A stretch of 64,000 nucleotides of DNA from Flavivirga aquimarina (GTDB taxonomy: Bacteria > Bacteroidota > Bacteroidia > Flavobacteriales > Flavobacteriaceae): the NCBI RefSeq assembly GCF_030540835.1, contig NZ_JAUOEK010000169.1, forward strand, positions 1 to 64,000. The letters run 5' to 3'. Positions within the stretch are counted from its first letter, which is position 1. Every line of letters begins with the position of its first letter. The position numbers and the translations under genes were made by a program. Shown piece by piece: positions 34,812-43,933 of the stretch. A model generated the notes under the pieces. It saw only the letters and a program-made list of their open reading frames with translations, ran no database searches and had not been told where the DNA came from.

Positions 34812-37070
34812 ATGAAAAAGCTTAATTATTATTTCCTTGCTATAGTTCTACTTTCAACTGGTCTTTTTGCGCAAGACAAAGAAGCAATAAAACCTCAAGG
34901 CCATACGGATCAGAATAAATTTAGGCAAATGAAAGATGTGCTGCCTACACCTAATACAACCAGAACCGCTTCCGGAGCTCCTGGTTACCAGTATACACAG
35001 CAGAAAGTTGATTATATAATGGACATTCGTTTGGATGAATCTAAAAATCAGATTTATGGGAACGAAAAAATAACATACCATAATAATTCTAAAGATTATT
35101 TAGAGTATTTATGGGTGCAGCTCGATCAAAACATGAGAGCTAAAGATTCAAAAACCCCAGATATTACAACTGAAGAATTTAACTCGCCACTTAATGGACC
35201 GATAAGTTTCACTAAAGCAAATTTAAAAAAGATTTTTGACGGCGGTTTTAATATTGAATCTGTACAAAACTCGGATGGTTCAGATTTATCTTTTATGATA
35301 AACCAAACCATGATGCGAATTAACTTACCCAAGCCATTAGCGCCTGGTGAAGTATTTAAGTTTCAAATAAAATGGTGGTACAATATTAACAACCATATTG
35401 AAGATAATGGCCGATCCGGCTATGAAGCATTTCCAGATGGAAATAATAATTATGTAATTGCTCAGTTTTATCCAAGACTTTGTGTTTACGATAATGTTGA
35501 AGGTTGGCAAAATATGCAGTTTTGGGGACGTAGTGAGTTTGCTTTAGAGTTTGGAGATTTTGATGTTAAGTTAACAGTACCTGCAGATCATAAATTAGAA
35601 GCAACAGGAGTATTACAAAACAAAAAGGACGTTTTAACAAAAGAACAACTTAAGCGTTTTGAATTGGCTAAAAAATCATATAAAGACCCTGTTTTTATTG
35701 TCACTCAAGAAGAAGCCGAAAAAGCCGAAACAGAAAGAAGTGCAAAAACTAAAACTTGGCATTTTAAAGCGAATAATGTAAGAGATTTTGCTTTTGCTAC
35801 ATCAAGAAAATTTATATGGGATGCTATGGCTGTAGATATAAATGGAAGGGCTGTTATGGCAATTTCTTTATATTCAAAGGAAGGTAATCCGCTTTGGGAA
35901 GAACATTCAACAAGGGTTGTAGCCAATACATTAGAAGAATATTCTAAGCTTACTTTTGATTATCCGTATAATAAAGCCGTTTCCGTACATGCACAAATGG
36001 GCATGGAATACCCTATGATTTGTTTTAATTATGGGAGGCCTAACCCAGATGGGACTTATTCAGAAAGATTAAAAAGAGGTATGATTGGGGTTATTACCCA
36101 TGAAGTTGGTCATAATTTTTTTCCAATGATTGTAAATAGTGATGAACGCCAATGGACATGGATGGACGAAGGTTTGAATTCATTTGTAGAAACCTTAGCA
36201 GAATTAGATTACGACCCTAATTTTATAACAGGTAATCTACCTAAAGATATTGTTCCATATATGGGTGGAGATCAAAGCCATATTTCTCCAATTATGTCGC
36301 AAGGAGACTATGTGTATCAATTTGGGCCTAATGCCTATACTAAGCCAGCAGCAGGATTATATATGCTAAGACAAACTATTATGGGGCCTGAGTTATTTGA
36401 TTATGCTTTTAGAACATATTCAAAACGCTGGATGTTTAAACACCCAACACCTGCAGACTTTTTTAGAAGTATGGAAGATGCTTCTGCTATGGATTTAGAT
36501 TGGTTTTGGAGAGGATGGTTTTATACTACAGATTATACCGACATAGGTGTTAAACAAGTTAAGAGTTACTATTTAACAGACAAACCAACTGAAAAAGCTA
36601 AAGAAATTGCAAAGCAGAATAATTTTAATCTTGATGAATATAAAGATAAGTTGATTTATTTTGCAGAATCGGAAGAAGGCGTTATTCCAGAAGATGCAAA
36701 AAACGCTTCAGACTTTGCATCGTTAAATAATCATATAAATAGTTTAAGTGCAGAAGAAAAAGCACGATTAGGTGATGCACCAAAATATTTTTATGAAGTT
36801 ACTTTCGAAAAACCGGGCGGATTGGTAATGCCAATAATTTTAGAGTTAACTTATGAAGATGGAACAAAAGAAAGAAAAACATTTCCAGCACAAATTTGGA
36901 GATACAATGATAAAGAAGTAAAAAAGGTTTTTAAAACTCAAAAAGCAATTACTAATATCATGGTAGATCCAGATTTGGAAACTGCCGATGTAGATATGTC
37001 TAATAATTCATGGCCCAAAAAAGTAGAGCAAAGCGATTTTGACCAATTTAAAGAAAAGGTTAAAGGATAA
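34812..37070 (+). CDS. M1-family metallopeptidase
   Basis: A 752-residue exported zinc aminopeptidase-like enzyme. The signal peptide is residues ~1-20 (MKKLNYYFLAIVLLSTGLFA). The catalytic motif is ITHEVGHNFFPMIVNSDERQ, with His430 and His434 and the third ligand Glu453 in WMDEGLNSF. The usual M1 GxMEN motif is replaced by MGMEYPMICFNYG, as in the Bacteroidota branch. The C-terminal part has a beta-rich region. It may digest peptides in the periplasm. A strong terminator follows. Confidence 0.92.
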   Translation: MKKLNYYFLAIVLLSTGLFAQDKEAIKPQGHTDQNKFRQMKDVLPTPNTTRTASGAPGYQYTQQKVDYIMDIRLDESKNQIYGNEKITYHNNSKDYLEYLWVQLDQNMRAKDSKTPDITTEEFNSPLNGPISFTKANLKKIFDGGFNIESVQNSDGSDLSFMINQTMMRINLPKPLAPGEVFKFQIKWWYNINNHIEDNGRSGYEAFPDGNNNYVIAQFYPRLCVYDNVEGWQNMQFWGRSEFALEFGDFDVKLTVPADHKLEATGVLQNKKDVLTKEQLKRFELAKKSYKDPVFIVTQEEAEKAETERSAKTKTWHFKANNVRDFAFATSRKFIWDAMAVDINGRAVMAISLYSKEGNPLWEEHSTRVVANTLEEYSKLTFDYPYNKAVSVHAQMGMEYPMICFNYGRPNPDGTYSERLKRGMIGVITHEVGHNFFPMIVNSDERQWTWMDEGLNSFVETLAELDYDPNFITGNLPKDIVPYMGGDQSHISPIMSQGDYVYQFGPNAYTKPAAGLYMLRQTIMGPELFDYAFRTYSKRWMFKHPTPADFFRSMEDASAMDLDWFWRGWFYTTDYTDIGVKQVKSYYLTDKPTEKAKEIAKQNNFNLDEYKDKLIYFAESEEGVIPEDAKNASDFASLNNHINSLSAEEKARLGDAPKYFYEVTFEKPGGLVMPIILELTYEDGTKERKTFPAQIWRYNDKEVKKVFKTQKAITNIMVDPDLETADVDMSNNSWPKKVEQSDFDQFKEKVKG

Positions 37071-37090
37071 AATAGATAAAATATTAGAAT

Positions 37091-37121
37091 AAAAAAGCCG
37101 ATTTTACAATCGGCTTTTTTA
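37091..37121 (+). terminator. Terminator after the M1 peptidase
   Basis: A perfect 13-bp stem AAAAAAGCCGATT/AATCGGCTTTTTT with a TTAC loop, 20 nt after the stop codon. Confidence 0.88.
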
Positions 37122-37140
37122 TTCTAACAAACAAACTCAC

Positions 37141-37148
37141 TATATTTG
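37141..37148 (+). promoter_or_regulatory. Probable -7 element of tatA
   Basis: TATATTTG matches TAnnTTTG and ends 4 nt before the GTG start at 37153. This again suggests a very short or absent leader. No clear -33 TTTG was found, because the terminator stem occupies that place. Confidence 0.5.
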
Positions 37149-37152
37149 CGTT

Positions 37153-37440
37153 GTGATACAACAAGCTACATTTTTATTTATTAGTGGTGCAGAAATAGCA
37201 TTCATACTATTTATTGTTATTATGGTTTTTGGTGCGGATAAGTTACCGGAAATTGCTCGTGGCTTAGGTAAAGGGATGCGTACTCTTAAAGATGCTACCA
37301 ACGACATTAAGCATGAAATTACCAAAACAGCCGATAAAAATGGCATAGATACAAGTATCACAGATGATGTTAAGAAAGAACTTAATAAGGTTAAAGACGA
37401 TTTAGACGATTTTACAGGTTCGGTTAAACGCAAATTTTAG
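37153..37440 (+). CDS. tatA: Twin-arginine translocase subunit TatA/TatE
   Basis: A 95-residue protein: a single membrane helix (residues ~8-28), the hinge FGADKLPEIARGLGKGMRTL and a charged amphipathic tail. This is the classic TatA layout. It forms the pore ring of the Tat export system with TatC, which is not in the window. The start is GTG at 37153. The C-terminal tail is rich in Lys and Asp (DDVKKELNKVKDDLDDFTGS). Confidence 0.93.
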   Translation: MIQQATFLFISGAEIAFILFIVIMVFGADKLPEIARGLGKGMRTLKDATNDIKHEITKTADKNGIDTSITDDVKKELNKVKDDLDDFTGSVKRKF

Positions 37441-37569
37441 TCTCATTTCACGATTATAATCGATTATTTACTTCTTGTCGGATTAATTTGTGTTTTCAAC
37501 GAATATTTTAAGTTTCTCATTTATTGGAAAATATATTAGCCTAACCAAATCTATAAAAATCTAACCAAA

Positions 37570-39855
37570 ATGAAAACAATCCTACTTGTATGTTTTCTCA
37601 GTATCATAACCTTATCTTTTTCTCAAGATGATAAACACATTATCTTTCAAATTGATAGTTTAAATTCTGGTGCTTTACGATTTTATGATAATAATGAGAT
37701 GGTAAATGCACTATCCTTATCTAATGAATCTAAAAGATTATCAGAATCAATTAATGATGTTTATGGTAACGCATTAGCTAATTTTACTCAAGGTCAAATT
37801 TATAATTCTATAGAGGAGTATGATACTGCCGAGAGTAGATTTATTAAGTCACTTAAATTCTCATTAAAAATTGACGATAATTATTTAATAGCAAATTCGT
37901 ATTTAAATTTAGGAAAGTTATATAAGGAAAAGAAATCATTAGATCAAGTGCGTTATTACTTTGATAAAGCTTTGAAATATGCTTCCACGGGTAATGTTAA
38001 AGACCATAATAATCTTGATAATCAGTACGGTCTTTTGTTCGATATTCAAATTAATTTATGCCAATTATACTTAGAGAATAATTTCACAGAAAAAGCACTA
38101 ATATATCTTTTAAGAGCAGAGAATATTTTAGGTAAATATAAGGCGAATTCGAATGCTTATGGCCATTTAAAGTATACTAAAGGGTTATATTTTATTGAAA
38201 AAGGATTATTTAGTAATGCGAACAAAAAATTTAATGAAGCTTTAGCATTTCTAGAAAAAAACGATACAGGTAATAAGCAACAGTATAATTTACTTTTACT
38301 TAATGTTTATGATAAACTGGTTTTATCTTTAGATAAGCAAGATTTAGACGAACAGGCTTACCAGACGTTATTGAAATATAATAATTATATGTATCAATAT
38401 ACGAATGAAGCGCAATCTGAGCGAAAATCTATTATGGAATCAAAATTCCTTATTGAAGATTATAAAAAAGATGCCCAAATAGCGAATACGGCACGTATAC
38501 AACAAATTGAAATTACGAATAAAGTAAAAACCTTAAATATTATTATTACAGTTGTATTATTTCTGTTTCTTATATCGTTAATCACAGTTTATAAAAGTTA
38601 TATTTCTAAAAGAAAATTAACTAATATTTTAAAAGATCAAAATGAACAATTAGAATTTGCTAGAAATGAAGCTGTAAAATCATCAGATTTAAAATCGAAA
38701 TTTATATCAAATGTAACACACGAATTAAGAACGCCTCTTTATGGTGTTGTTGGTATAACTTCATTGCTGCTTGAAAACAATGATTTGAGTGAAAGTGATA
38801 CAAAACTTATAAATTCACTAAAATATTCAGGTGATTATTTATTGAATCTTATCAATGATATTTTACAAGTAAGTAAAATTGAATCACAAAAAATAGAATT
38901 AAAAAACACTTCGGTTAATTTAAGAACATTAGTAAAAAATATTGTTGATTCTTTCGAATTTAGATTAAAAGAAACTAATAATAAAATTAATGTACTAATT
39001 GATGATGCACTTCCGGAATGTGTAAAATGTGATAATGTAAGGCTTTCCCAAATTTTAATTAATTTAATAGGAAACAGTATAAAATTTACTGAAAGCGGGT
39101 ATATTAACTTCCGACTTATTATGTTAAACAAAAATGAGGAAAAAGTAAGTATACGTTTTGAAATTGAAGATAATGGTTGTGGCATTCCGCAACATAAATT
39201 CGATACTATCTTTGATAATTTTTCACAATTAGATGAAAATAATAACATTAATTATCAAGGCACAGGCTTAGGACTTTCCATTACTAAAAACTTGGTTGAG
39301 TTGTTTAATAGCGAAATTGAACTTGAAAGTGAAGTAGGGTCTGGTAGTATGTTTAGTTTTAATATTTCTTTTGAAATAGATAAAGTAGAAAAGAATAAGA
39401 CGCAATCAAAGAATGAAGTTGAAACGAAAACTTTAAATAAAGCATATAATATTCTGGTAGTTGAAGATAATAAGATAAACCAGATCGTCACACAAAATCT
39501 ATTAAAAAAGGCTAATTATGAATATCTTGTTGTTGGCAATGGTTTAGAAGCATTAAATGCTGCTAAGAAAAATAAGTTTGATCTTATTTTAATGGATATT
39601 AATATGCCAATTATGAATGGTAGGGAAGCAACTAAACATATCAGGGAATTTGATGTTCGTGTTCCTATAATAGCTTTAACAGCATCTGATGTTGGCAGCG
39701 TAAAAAAAGGTTGTAATGGAGATGGTTTTAATGATGTTATTTATAAGCCATTTGATAATTATGAATTTTACCAAATTATTGAAACAAATATAGAGTTGAG
39801 CAAAACAGGGTTGCCGAAAAATAATGAATCTATAAAAAATGTTTTAATAGCATAA
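37570..39855 (+). CDS. TPR-containing hybrid histidine kinase
   Basis: A 761-residue sensor. A signal peptide (1-18) precedes a periplasmic region of TPR-like repeats (residues ~30-290), a membrane helix (~325-345), a short coiled coil, then a HisKA domain with FISNVTHELRTPLYGVVG (His384), a HATPase_c domain (GNSIKFTESG, ENGxG-type EDNGCGIPQHKFD, GTGLGLSITKNLV) and a C-terminal receiver with LILMDINMPIMNGREATKHI (phospho-acceptor Asp676). The signal is unknown. No output regulator is adjacent, so the receiver probably relays to a remote partner. A similar kinase lies at 56357-58594. Confidence 0.93.
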   Translation: MKTILLVCFLSIITLSFSQDDKHIIFQIDSLNSGALRFYDNNEMVNALSLSNESKRLSESINDVYGNALANFTQGQIYNSIEEYDTAESRFIKSLKFSLKIDDNYLIANSYLNLGKLYKEKKSLDQVRYYFDKALKYASTGNVKDHNNLDNQYGLLFDIQINLCQLYLENNFTEKALIYLLRAENILGKYKANSNAYGHLKYTKGLYFIEKGLFSNANKKFNEALAFLEKNDTGNKQQYNLLLLNVYDKLVLSLDKQDLDEQAYQTLLKYNNYMYQYTNEAQSERKSIMESKFLIEDYKKDAQIANTARIQQIEITNKVKTLNIIITVVLFLFLISLITVYKSYISKRKLTNILKDQNEQLEFARNEAVKSSDLKSKFISNVTHELRTPLYGVVGITSLLLENNDLSESDTKLINSLKYSGDYLLNLINDILQVSKIESQKIELKNTSVNLRTLVKNIVDSFEFRLKETNNKINVLIDDALPECVKCDNVRLSQILINLIGNSIKFTESGYINFRLIMLNKNEEKVSIRFEIEDNGCGIPQHKFDTIFDNFSQLDENNNINYQGTGLGLSITKNLVELFNSEIELESEVGSGSMFSFNISFEIDKVEKNKTQSKNEVETKTLNKAYNILVVEDNKINQIVTQNLLKKANYEYLVVGNGLEALNAAKKNKFDLILMDINMPIMNGREATKHIREFDVRVPIIALTASDVGSVKKGCNGDGFNDVIYKPFDNYEFYQIIETNIELSKTGLPKNNESIKNVLIA

Positions 39856-39865
39856 ATAAAGATTG

Positions 39866-40510
39866 TTATTTAGGCTTCATACTAATTGTTAATCCATCTC
39901 TAATGGGCAAGACTACGGTTTCAATGCGATTATCATTTTTTAAAAGGATGTTGTACTCTAATAATGCTTTTGTTGAGGTGTCATCAGGTTGTAACTCTTC
40001 AAGTATTTTACCGCTCCAAAGCACATTGTCAGATAAAATAATACCTCCAGGGTTTAATTTATCGATAACTATATTAAAATAATTAGGGTAATTTTCTTTA
40101 TCGGCATCAATAAATACTAAATCAAAATTTATATCCAGATCAGGGATAATATTTAATGCATTTCCTGTATGCTGAAAAATTTGATTCCCATAACCCGATT
40201 TATCAAAATACTTTCGTTGAAAATCTACTAACTCTTCATTAATATCAATTGTGTGTAATTCTCCAGAAGCTTGTATTCCTTCTGCTAAACATAAGGCAGA
40301 ATAGCCGGTGTAAGTCCCTATTTCTAAAATGTTTTTTGGGTGTGTTAATTTAGATATGATGCTCAAAATACGTCCTTGATAGTGTCCGCTAAGCATACGG
40401 GGTTGTAATATTTTTTGATAAGTTTCTCTACTAAGTTGTTGTAATAAGTCTGGTTCGTCTTCAGAATGTTTTACAACATAATCGTCTAATTTTTCAGGTA
40501 TAAAATGCAT
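39866..40510 (-). CDS. O-methyltransferase (COMT-like)
   Basis: A 214-residue methyltransferase of the caffeoyl-CoA O-methyltransferase type. The SAM-binding motif is ILEIGTYTGYSALCLAEGI; GELHTIDINEE, FDLVFIDADKENYPNYFNIV and GGIILSDNVLWSGKI follow, the last two carrying the metal-binding Asp and Asn. In bacteria such enzymes act on catechols or similar small phenols. It stands downstream of the kynurenine cluster on the same strand, but a 103-bp gap with a hairpin (CACCAG...CTGGTG at 40528-40556) separates them, so it is probably separate. Confidence 0.9.
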   Translation of the reverse strand: MHFIPEKLDDYVVKHSEDEPDLLQQLSRETYQKILQPRMLSGHYQGRILSIISKLTHPKNILEIGTYTGYSALCLAEGIQASGELHTIDINEELVDFQRKYFDKSGYGNQIFQHTGNALNIIPDLDINFDLVFIDADKENYPNYFNIVIDKLNPGGIILSDNVLWSGKILEELQPDDTSTKALLEYNILLKNDNRIETVVLPIRDGLTISMKPK

Positions 40511-40613
40511 GGTTCTCCATAAATGTACACCAGAAATTAATTTTTAATAACTGGTGAAATTAGTATTACAAATATATCAACAATCAGACTAATAAAATCA
40601 AAAATTGTATATA

Positions 40614-41699
40614 CTAATTAGCTAGAATTCTGCTCACCAATTTTTGTTTTTCAATATCATTATTACCAAATAACCAACGCAATACATTGTCTTCCCATAT
40701 GTCATCATATTGATTTTTATTGATAACACGTTTCTCTATGGCCAAGTCTAATAATTTCCCAGGGTAAGAAGATTGTGCATCACTTTCCATTTCGCCCAAA
40801 GGATAAGGGTCATCTAACCCCATAATTACTTGATTACTGCCTTGGCGGTCTATCATAAGTTTTAATGAATCGGTATCATGCACTAAAGTATCAAAATAAA
40901 TATTCGGGTGTCCAACAGCTTTTCTAGGATGGTGTTTCCCTTTAAACAAATCCGGCCTACCATCAAAACCTTGAATACGTCTTCCTAAATTCATTTGAGC
41001 CAGTTGTCCGCCATGTGCAAAACAGGTTCTTATGTTAGGAAAACGTTCTTGCATGCCATTTAACGTGTAAAAATGATAAGCATCACCACATTGTGCCAGC
41101 ATCCATATTAAGTGAAACCGCCATGAGGAATTTTCCAGATTTATCATTTTATCACCATCGTAAGGATGTATTTCGATAGCTAGTTTATATTTATTAGCCA
41201 ATTCAAAAATAGCATCGTTTTCTTGGTCAAAAACAGATCGCCATTGTCCAATAGAATCCATAAAATGAGTTGGTAAGCACAATACTTTCATATCCAATTC
41301 TTCTACACAGCGCTCAATTTCGTATAAAGCTCCATGTATAAACCCTGGGTGTACTACAAAACCACAGGTAAACTTTTCCGGATGATCGTGCTGTACTTTT
41401 GCGTTAAAATCGTTTTGAAAACGGAGCGCTTTTTTCATTTCTTCTAAACGCAGTCCATTACCGTAAAGTTGCGATAAGTTTAAAACTACTGCATGGTCTA
41501 ATTTGTTACGTTCCATCCATTCTAATTTTTCATGTAAAAAGAAACTGGAATCTGTTACAGGTCGTCTCCAACCTTTTTGAAGCATGTATTTACGTTCGTC
41601 GTCTACCCAAAATATTTCCTTTTCTTTCATGAATTCAGGAATCTGTTCCGGATATGGAAGTAAATGTGAATGACCGTTTATGCGTAGTTTACGTTTCAT
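40614..41699 (-). CDS. 2-amino-3-carboxymuconate-6-semialdehyde decarboxylase (amidohydrolase family)
   Basis: Removes CO2 from 2-amino-3-carboxymuconate semialdehyde, the product of 3-hydroxyanthranilate dioxygenase. The 361-residue protein has the ACMSD zinc ligands: NGHSHLLPYP (His10, His12), AIEIHPYDGD (His), and MGLDDPYPLGEME (Asp). CFAHGGQLAQMNLGRRIQGF and DTLVHDTDSLKLMIDRQG are also typical of ACMSD. It is the last gene of the kynurenine operon, overlapping the hotdog gene by 4 bp (ATGA). This enzyme sends flux to 2-aminomuconate rather than to quinolinate. Confidence 0.93.
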   Translation of the reverse strand: MKRKLRINGHSHLLPYPEQIPEFMKEKEIFWVDDERKYMLQKGWRRPVTDSSFFLHEKLEWMERNKLDHAVVLNLSQLYGNGLRLEEMKKALRFQNDFNAKVQHDHPEKFTCGFVVHPGFIHGALYEIERCVEELDMKVLCLPTHFMDSIGQWRSVFDQENDAIFELANKYKLAIEIHPYDGDKMINLENSSWRFHLIWMLAQCGDAYHFYTLNGMQERFPNIRTCFAHGGQLAQMNLGRRIQGFDGRPDLFKGKHHPRKAVGHPNIYFDTLVHDTDSLKLMIDRQGSNQVIMGLDDPYPLGEMESDAQSSYPGKLLDLAIEKRVINKNQYDDIWEDNVLRWLFGNNDIEKQKLVSRILAN

Positions 41700-42112
41700 T
41701 TATGTTGTTGGTTTGACCTTAGACAAATCATAGTGGCTTGCATGGTTGCATACGTTATATTTTGTTCGACATTGGTTACAACACCTTCACAAAATGTAAG
41801 TGTTTTACCGGATTTAATTACGTGTCCTTTGGCTATAATTTTATCTGTTTTAGCAGCTTTTATAAAGTTCGTTTTAAATTCAACAGTAAGTACATCAGAA
41901 CCTTTTGGCATGGCACTTAGGGCTGCATATCCACAGGCTACGTCTGCTATGCTAGTAAGTACTCCAGCATGAAAAAAGCCGTGTTGCTGTGTTAGTGTGT
42001 CATTTAAATGGCATGTTATGATAACTTCTCCTTCTTTAATTGAAACTAACTCGGCACCAAGTGTTTTCATAAACCCTTGTTTGTTATAACTTTGTTTTAT
42101 AGCTTCAATCAT
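41696..42112 (-). CDS. Hotdog-fold thioesterase (PaaI-like)
   Basis: A 138-residue hotdog protein. The catalytic region QQHGFFHAGVLTSIADVACG matches the PaaI/4HBT class. Small PaaI-like thioesterases act on CoA esters and are common in degradation clusters. Here the role is unclear because the pathway's known intermediates are not CoA esters; it may serve downstream steps or proof-reading. It overlaps the ACMSD gene by 4 bp, so it is part of the operon. Confidence 0.88.
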   Translation of the reverse strand: MIEAIKQSYNKQGFMKTLGAELVSIKEGEVIITCHLNDTLTQQHGFFHAGVLTSIADVACGYAALSAMPKGSDVLTVEFKTNFIKAAKTDKIIAKGHVIKSGKTLTFCEGVVTNVEQNITYATMQATMICLRSNQQHK

Positions 42113-42123
42113 TATTGCTAAAT

Positions 42124-42642
42124 CTATTTAGGAGGTTGCATAATATTTTCACAACTTTTACAGGTACGTTTTTTCTTGTTGCTATAAAACTTATCAAATA
42201 TTTTTGGCATGTCTGTTTCTATATCGTCAAGCTTAAACTTTTTCCTGTAAAGCAAATTATTACAATTTTCGCAGTACCACTCTAGGGCGTCTTTCATTTT
42301 TTTAGAACGCGGATACTCAATAACCAATCCAACTGTATTAGCTACACGTTGTGGAGAATGCGGCACTTTTGGCGGCAATAAATAAATATCTCCTTCCTTA
42401 ATATGAACATCTTTAGGAGTATTGCCATCAATAATTTTTAAAACCATATCGCCTTCAACCTGATAGAAAAATTCAGGAGTTTCGTTGTAATGATAATCTT
42501 TTCTGTTATTAGGCCCACCAACAACCATTACAATAAAATCACCATCTTTCCATACACATTTGTTACCCACAGGAGGTTTTAAAAGATGTCTATTTTCTTC
42601 AATCCAAGCTTTAAAATTTAAAGGAGAAACTAACTTATTCAT
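42124..42642 (-). CDS. nbaC: 3-hydroxyanthranilate 3,4-dioxygenase
   Basis: Ring-opens 3-hydroxyanthranilate to 2-amino-3-carboxymuconate semialdehyde with O2 and Fe(II). The 172-residue cupin shows the iron ligands His51, Glu57 and His95 (DYHYNETPEFFYQ, PPKVPHSPQ) at the positions known from the Cupriavidus enzyme. The second, rubredoxin-like metal site is intact: Cys124, Cys127, Cys161 and Cys164. It stands 11 bp before the hotdog gene. This is one of the clearest assignments in the cluster. Confidence 0.97.
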   Translation of the reverse strand: MNKLVSPLNFKAWIEENRHLLKPPVGNKCVWKDGDFIVMVVGGPNNRKDYHYNETPEFFYQVEGDMVLKIIDGNTPKDVHIKEGDIYLLPPKVPHSPQRVANTVGLVIEYPRSKKMKDALEWYCENCNNLLYRKKFKLDDIETDMPKIFDKFYSNKKKRTCKSCENIMQPPK

Positions 42643-42705
42643 CTATTTATATTTTGTTTTTTTATTGTTTAGATGTAATTATATACTGAATTCATCTTTA
42701 TAAAG

Positions 42706-43488
42706 TTACAAACTTTTTGTTCGTCCACCGTCAACAGGGACGTTAATTCCATTAACATAACTTGCAGCTTCGCTGGCTAAAAACGTAATCACATTTGCGG
42801 TTTCTTCTGGCTTGGCAAAACGTTTTATTGGGGTATGGGTTTTCATTATTTTAGTCATTTCTTCAACCGAAACAGCAGCACCTTTTGCCTTAATTTCTAT
42901 AATTTCTGTTAAACGTTCGGTTTCTGTAAAACCCGGCAACACATTATTTATCGTAATACCGAATGAAGCAACTTCGTTAGATAAGGTTTTACTCCAATTA
43001 CCAACGGCTCCTCTTATAGTATTGCTAACACCAAGACCCGGTATAGGCTCTTTTACCGAGGTGGAAATAATATTTATAATTCTTCCAAATCCTTCTTCTT
43101 TCATAAATGGAATAGTAGCCTGTGCTAGAACATGATTGCACTTAAGGTGTTGTATAAACGCATTATCAAATTCTTCTAAACTGGCGGTTAAAATATGACC
43201 GCTTCTTGGTCCACCTGTATTATTAATAAGAATATGAAACCCATGATTTTCATTAATAAACTTAATTGTTTTCTCTTGCAAATCTCTGGGATCTGAAAAA
43301 TCTGCTACTATAAAACTGTGGTTCCCATGTTCGGGTAATTCATTTAAAACAGCTTTAAGTTTATCTCTATTTCTAGCAACTAATGTTACATTAACACCTT
43401 CTTGTGCTAATGCTATAGCTGTTGCTTTGCCGATGCCTTGAGTGCTTCCGCATACCAAGGCGTTTTTATTGTTTAAATTTAAATTCAT
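42706..43488 (-). CDS. SDR-family protein lacking the usual catalytic Tyr
   Basis: A 260-residue short-chain dehydrogenase-like protein. The cofactor loop is GSTQGIGKATAIALAQ and NNTGGP replaces the usual NNAG. The segment expected to hold Tyr-x3-Lys reads GLGVSNTIRGAVGNWSKTL, so the catalytic Tyr and Lys are absent. It resembles the BKR_like_SDR_like subgroup, which is known for a poorly kept active site. Its role in the kynurenine operon is unknown; it may act as a reductase with another mechanism or not at all. The end, ASYVNGINVPVDGGRTKSL, is typical. It starts right after the GNAT stop codon. Confidence 0.85.
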   Translation of the reverse strand: MNLNLNNKNALVCGSTQGIGKATAIALAQEGVNVTLVARNRDKLKAVLNELPEHGNHSFIVADFSDPRDLQEKTIKFINENHGFHILINNTGGPRSGHILTASLEEFDNAFIQHLKCNHVLAQATIPFMKEEGFGRIINIISTSVKEPIPGLGVSNTIRGAVGNWSKTLSNEVASFGITINNVLPGFTETERLTEIIEIKAKGAAVSVEEMTKIMKTHTPIKRFAKPEETANVITFLASEAASYVNGINVPVDGGRTKSL

Positions 43489-43929
43489 TTATTCGTATAT
43501 TTTTTTAGCACGAGTACTCATTTTTTCCATAAGCATTTCAGGGCTTTTAACTGACGTAAACCCAAATTTTTTATAAAGCAGATGCGCATCTTTTGTCGCC
43601 AGCATCCACTTATCGATTGCTTTTAATTCAGGAAAATTTAAGATCTTGTCAATTAATAATTTAGAGTATCCTTTTCCTTGATAATCTTTAATAACAAAAA
43701 CATCCATTAGATAAGCAAAAAAAACTTTATCGGTCATAACACGAGCATAAGCAATTTGGTTCCCATCAATAAACAAACCGAAGTTTATTGTGTTCTCTAT
43801 GGCCATTTTTTGCTCTTCAAAGGTTCGGGATGATCCCCAATATGAGTTTTTTATAAAATTACAGATTAAATTTAAATCCATGTCTTTGGTTTGAGACGAA
43901 AAATAAATATTGTTTTCAAGGGCTACCAT
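43489..43929 (-). CDS. GNAT-family N-acetyltransferase in the kynurenine cluster
   Basis: A 146-residue acetyltransferase: ITFGLFIDGNQ-like INFGLFIDGNQIAYARVMTD, the CoA-binding VFVIKDYQGKGYSKLLIDKI and LLYKKFGFTSVKSPEML. The start at 43929 is preferred, 5 nt after the dehydrogenase stop codon; a longer frame to 43953 or beyond would overlap that gene. It might acetylate an amine of the pathway, but there is no direct sign. It abuts the SDR gene with no gap. Confidence 0.8.
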   Translation of the reverse strand: MVALENNIYFSSQTKDMDLNLICNFIKNSYWGSSRTFEEQKMAIENTINFGLFIDGNQIAYARVMTDKVFFAYLMDVFVIKDYQGKGYSKLLIDKILNFPELKAIDKWMLATKDAHLLYKKFGFTSVKSPEMLMEKMSTRAKKIYE

Positions 43930-43933
43930 AGTT

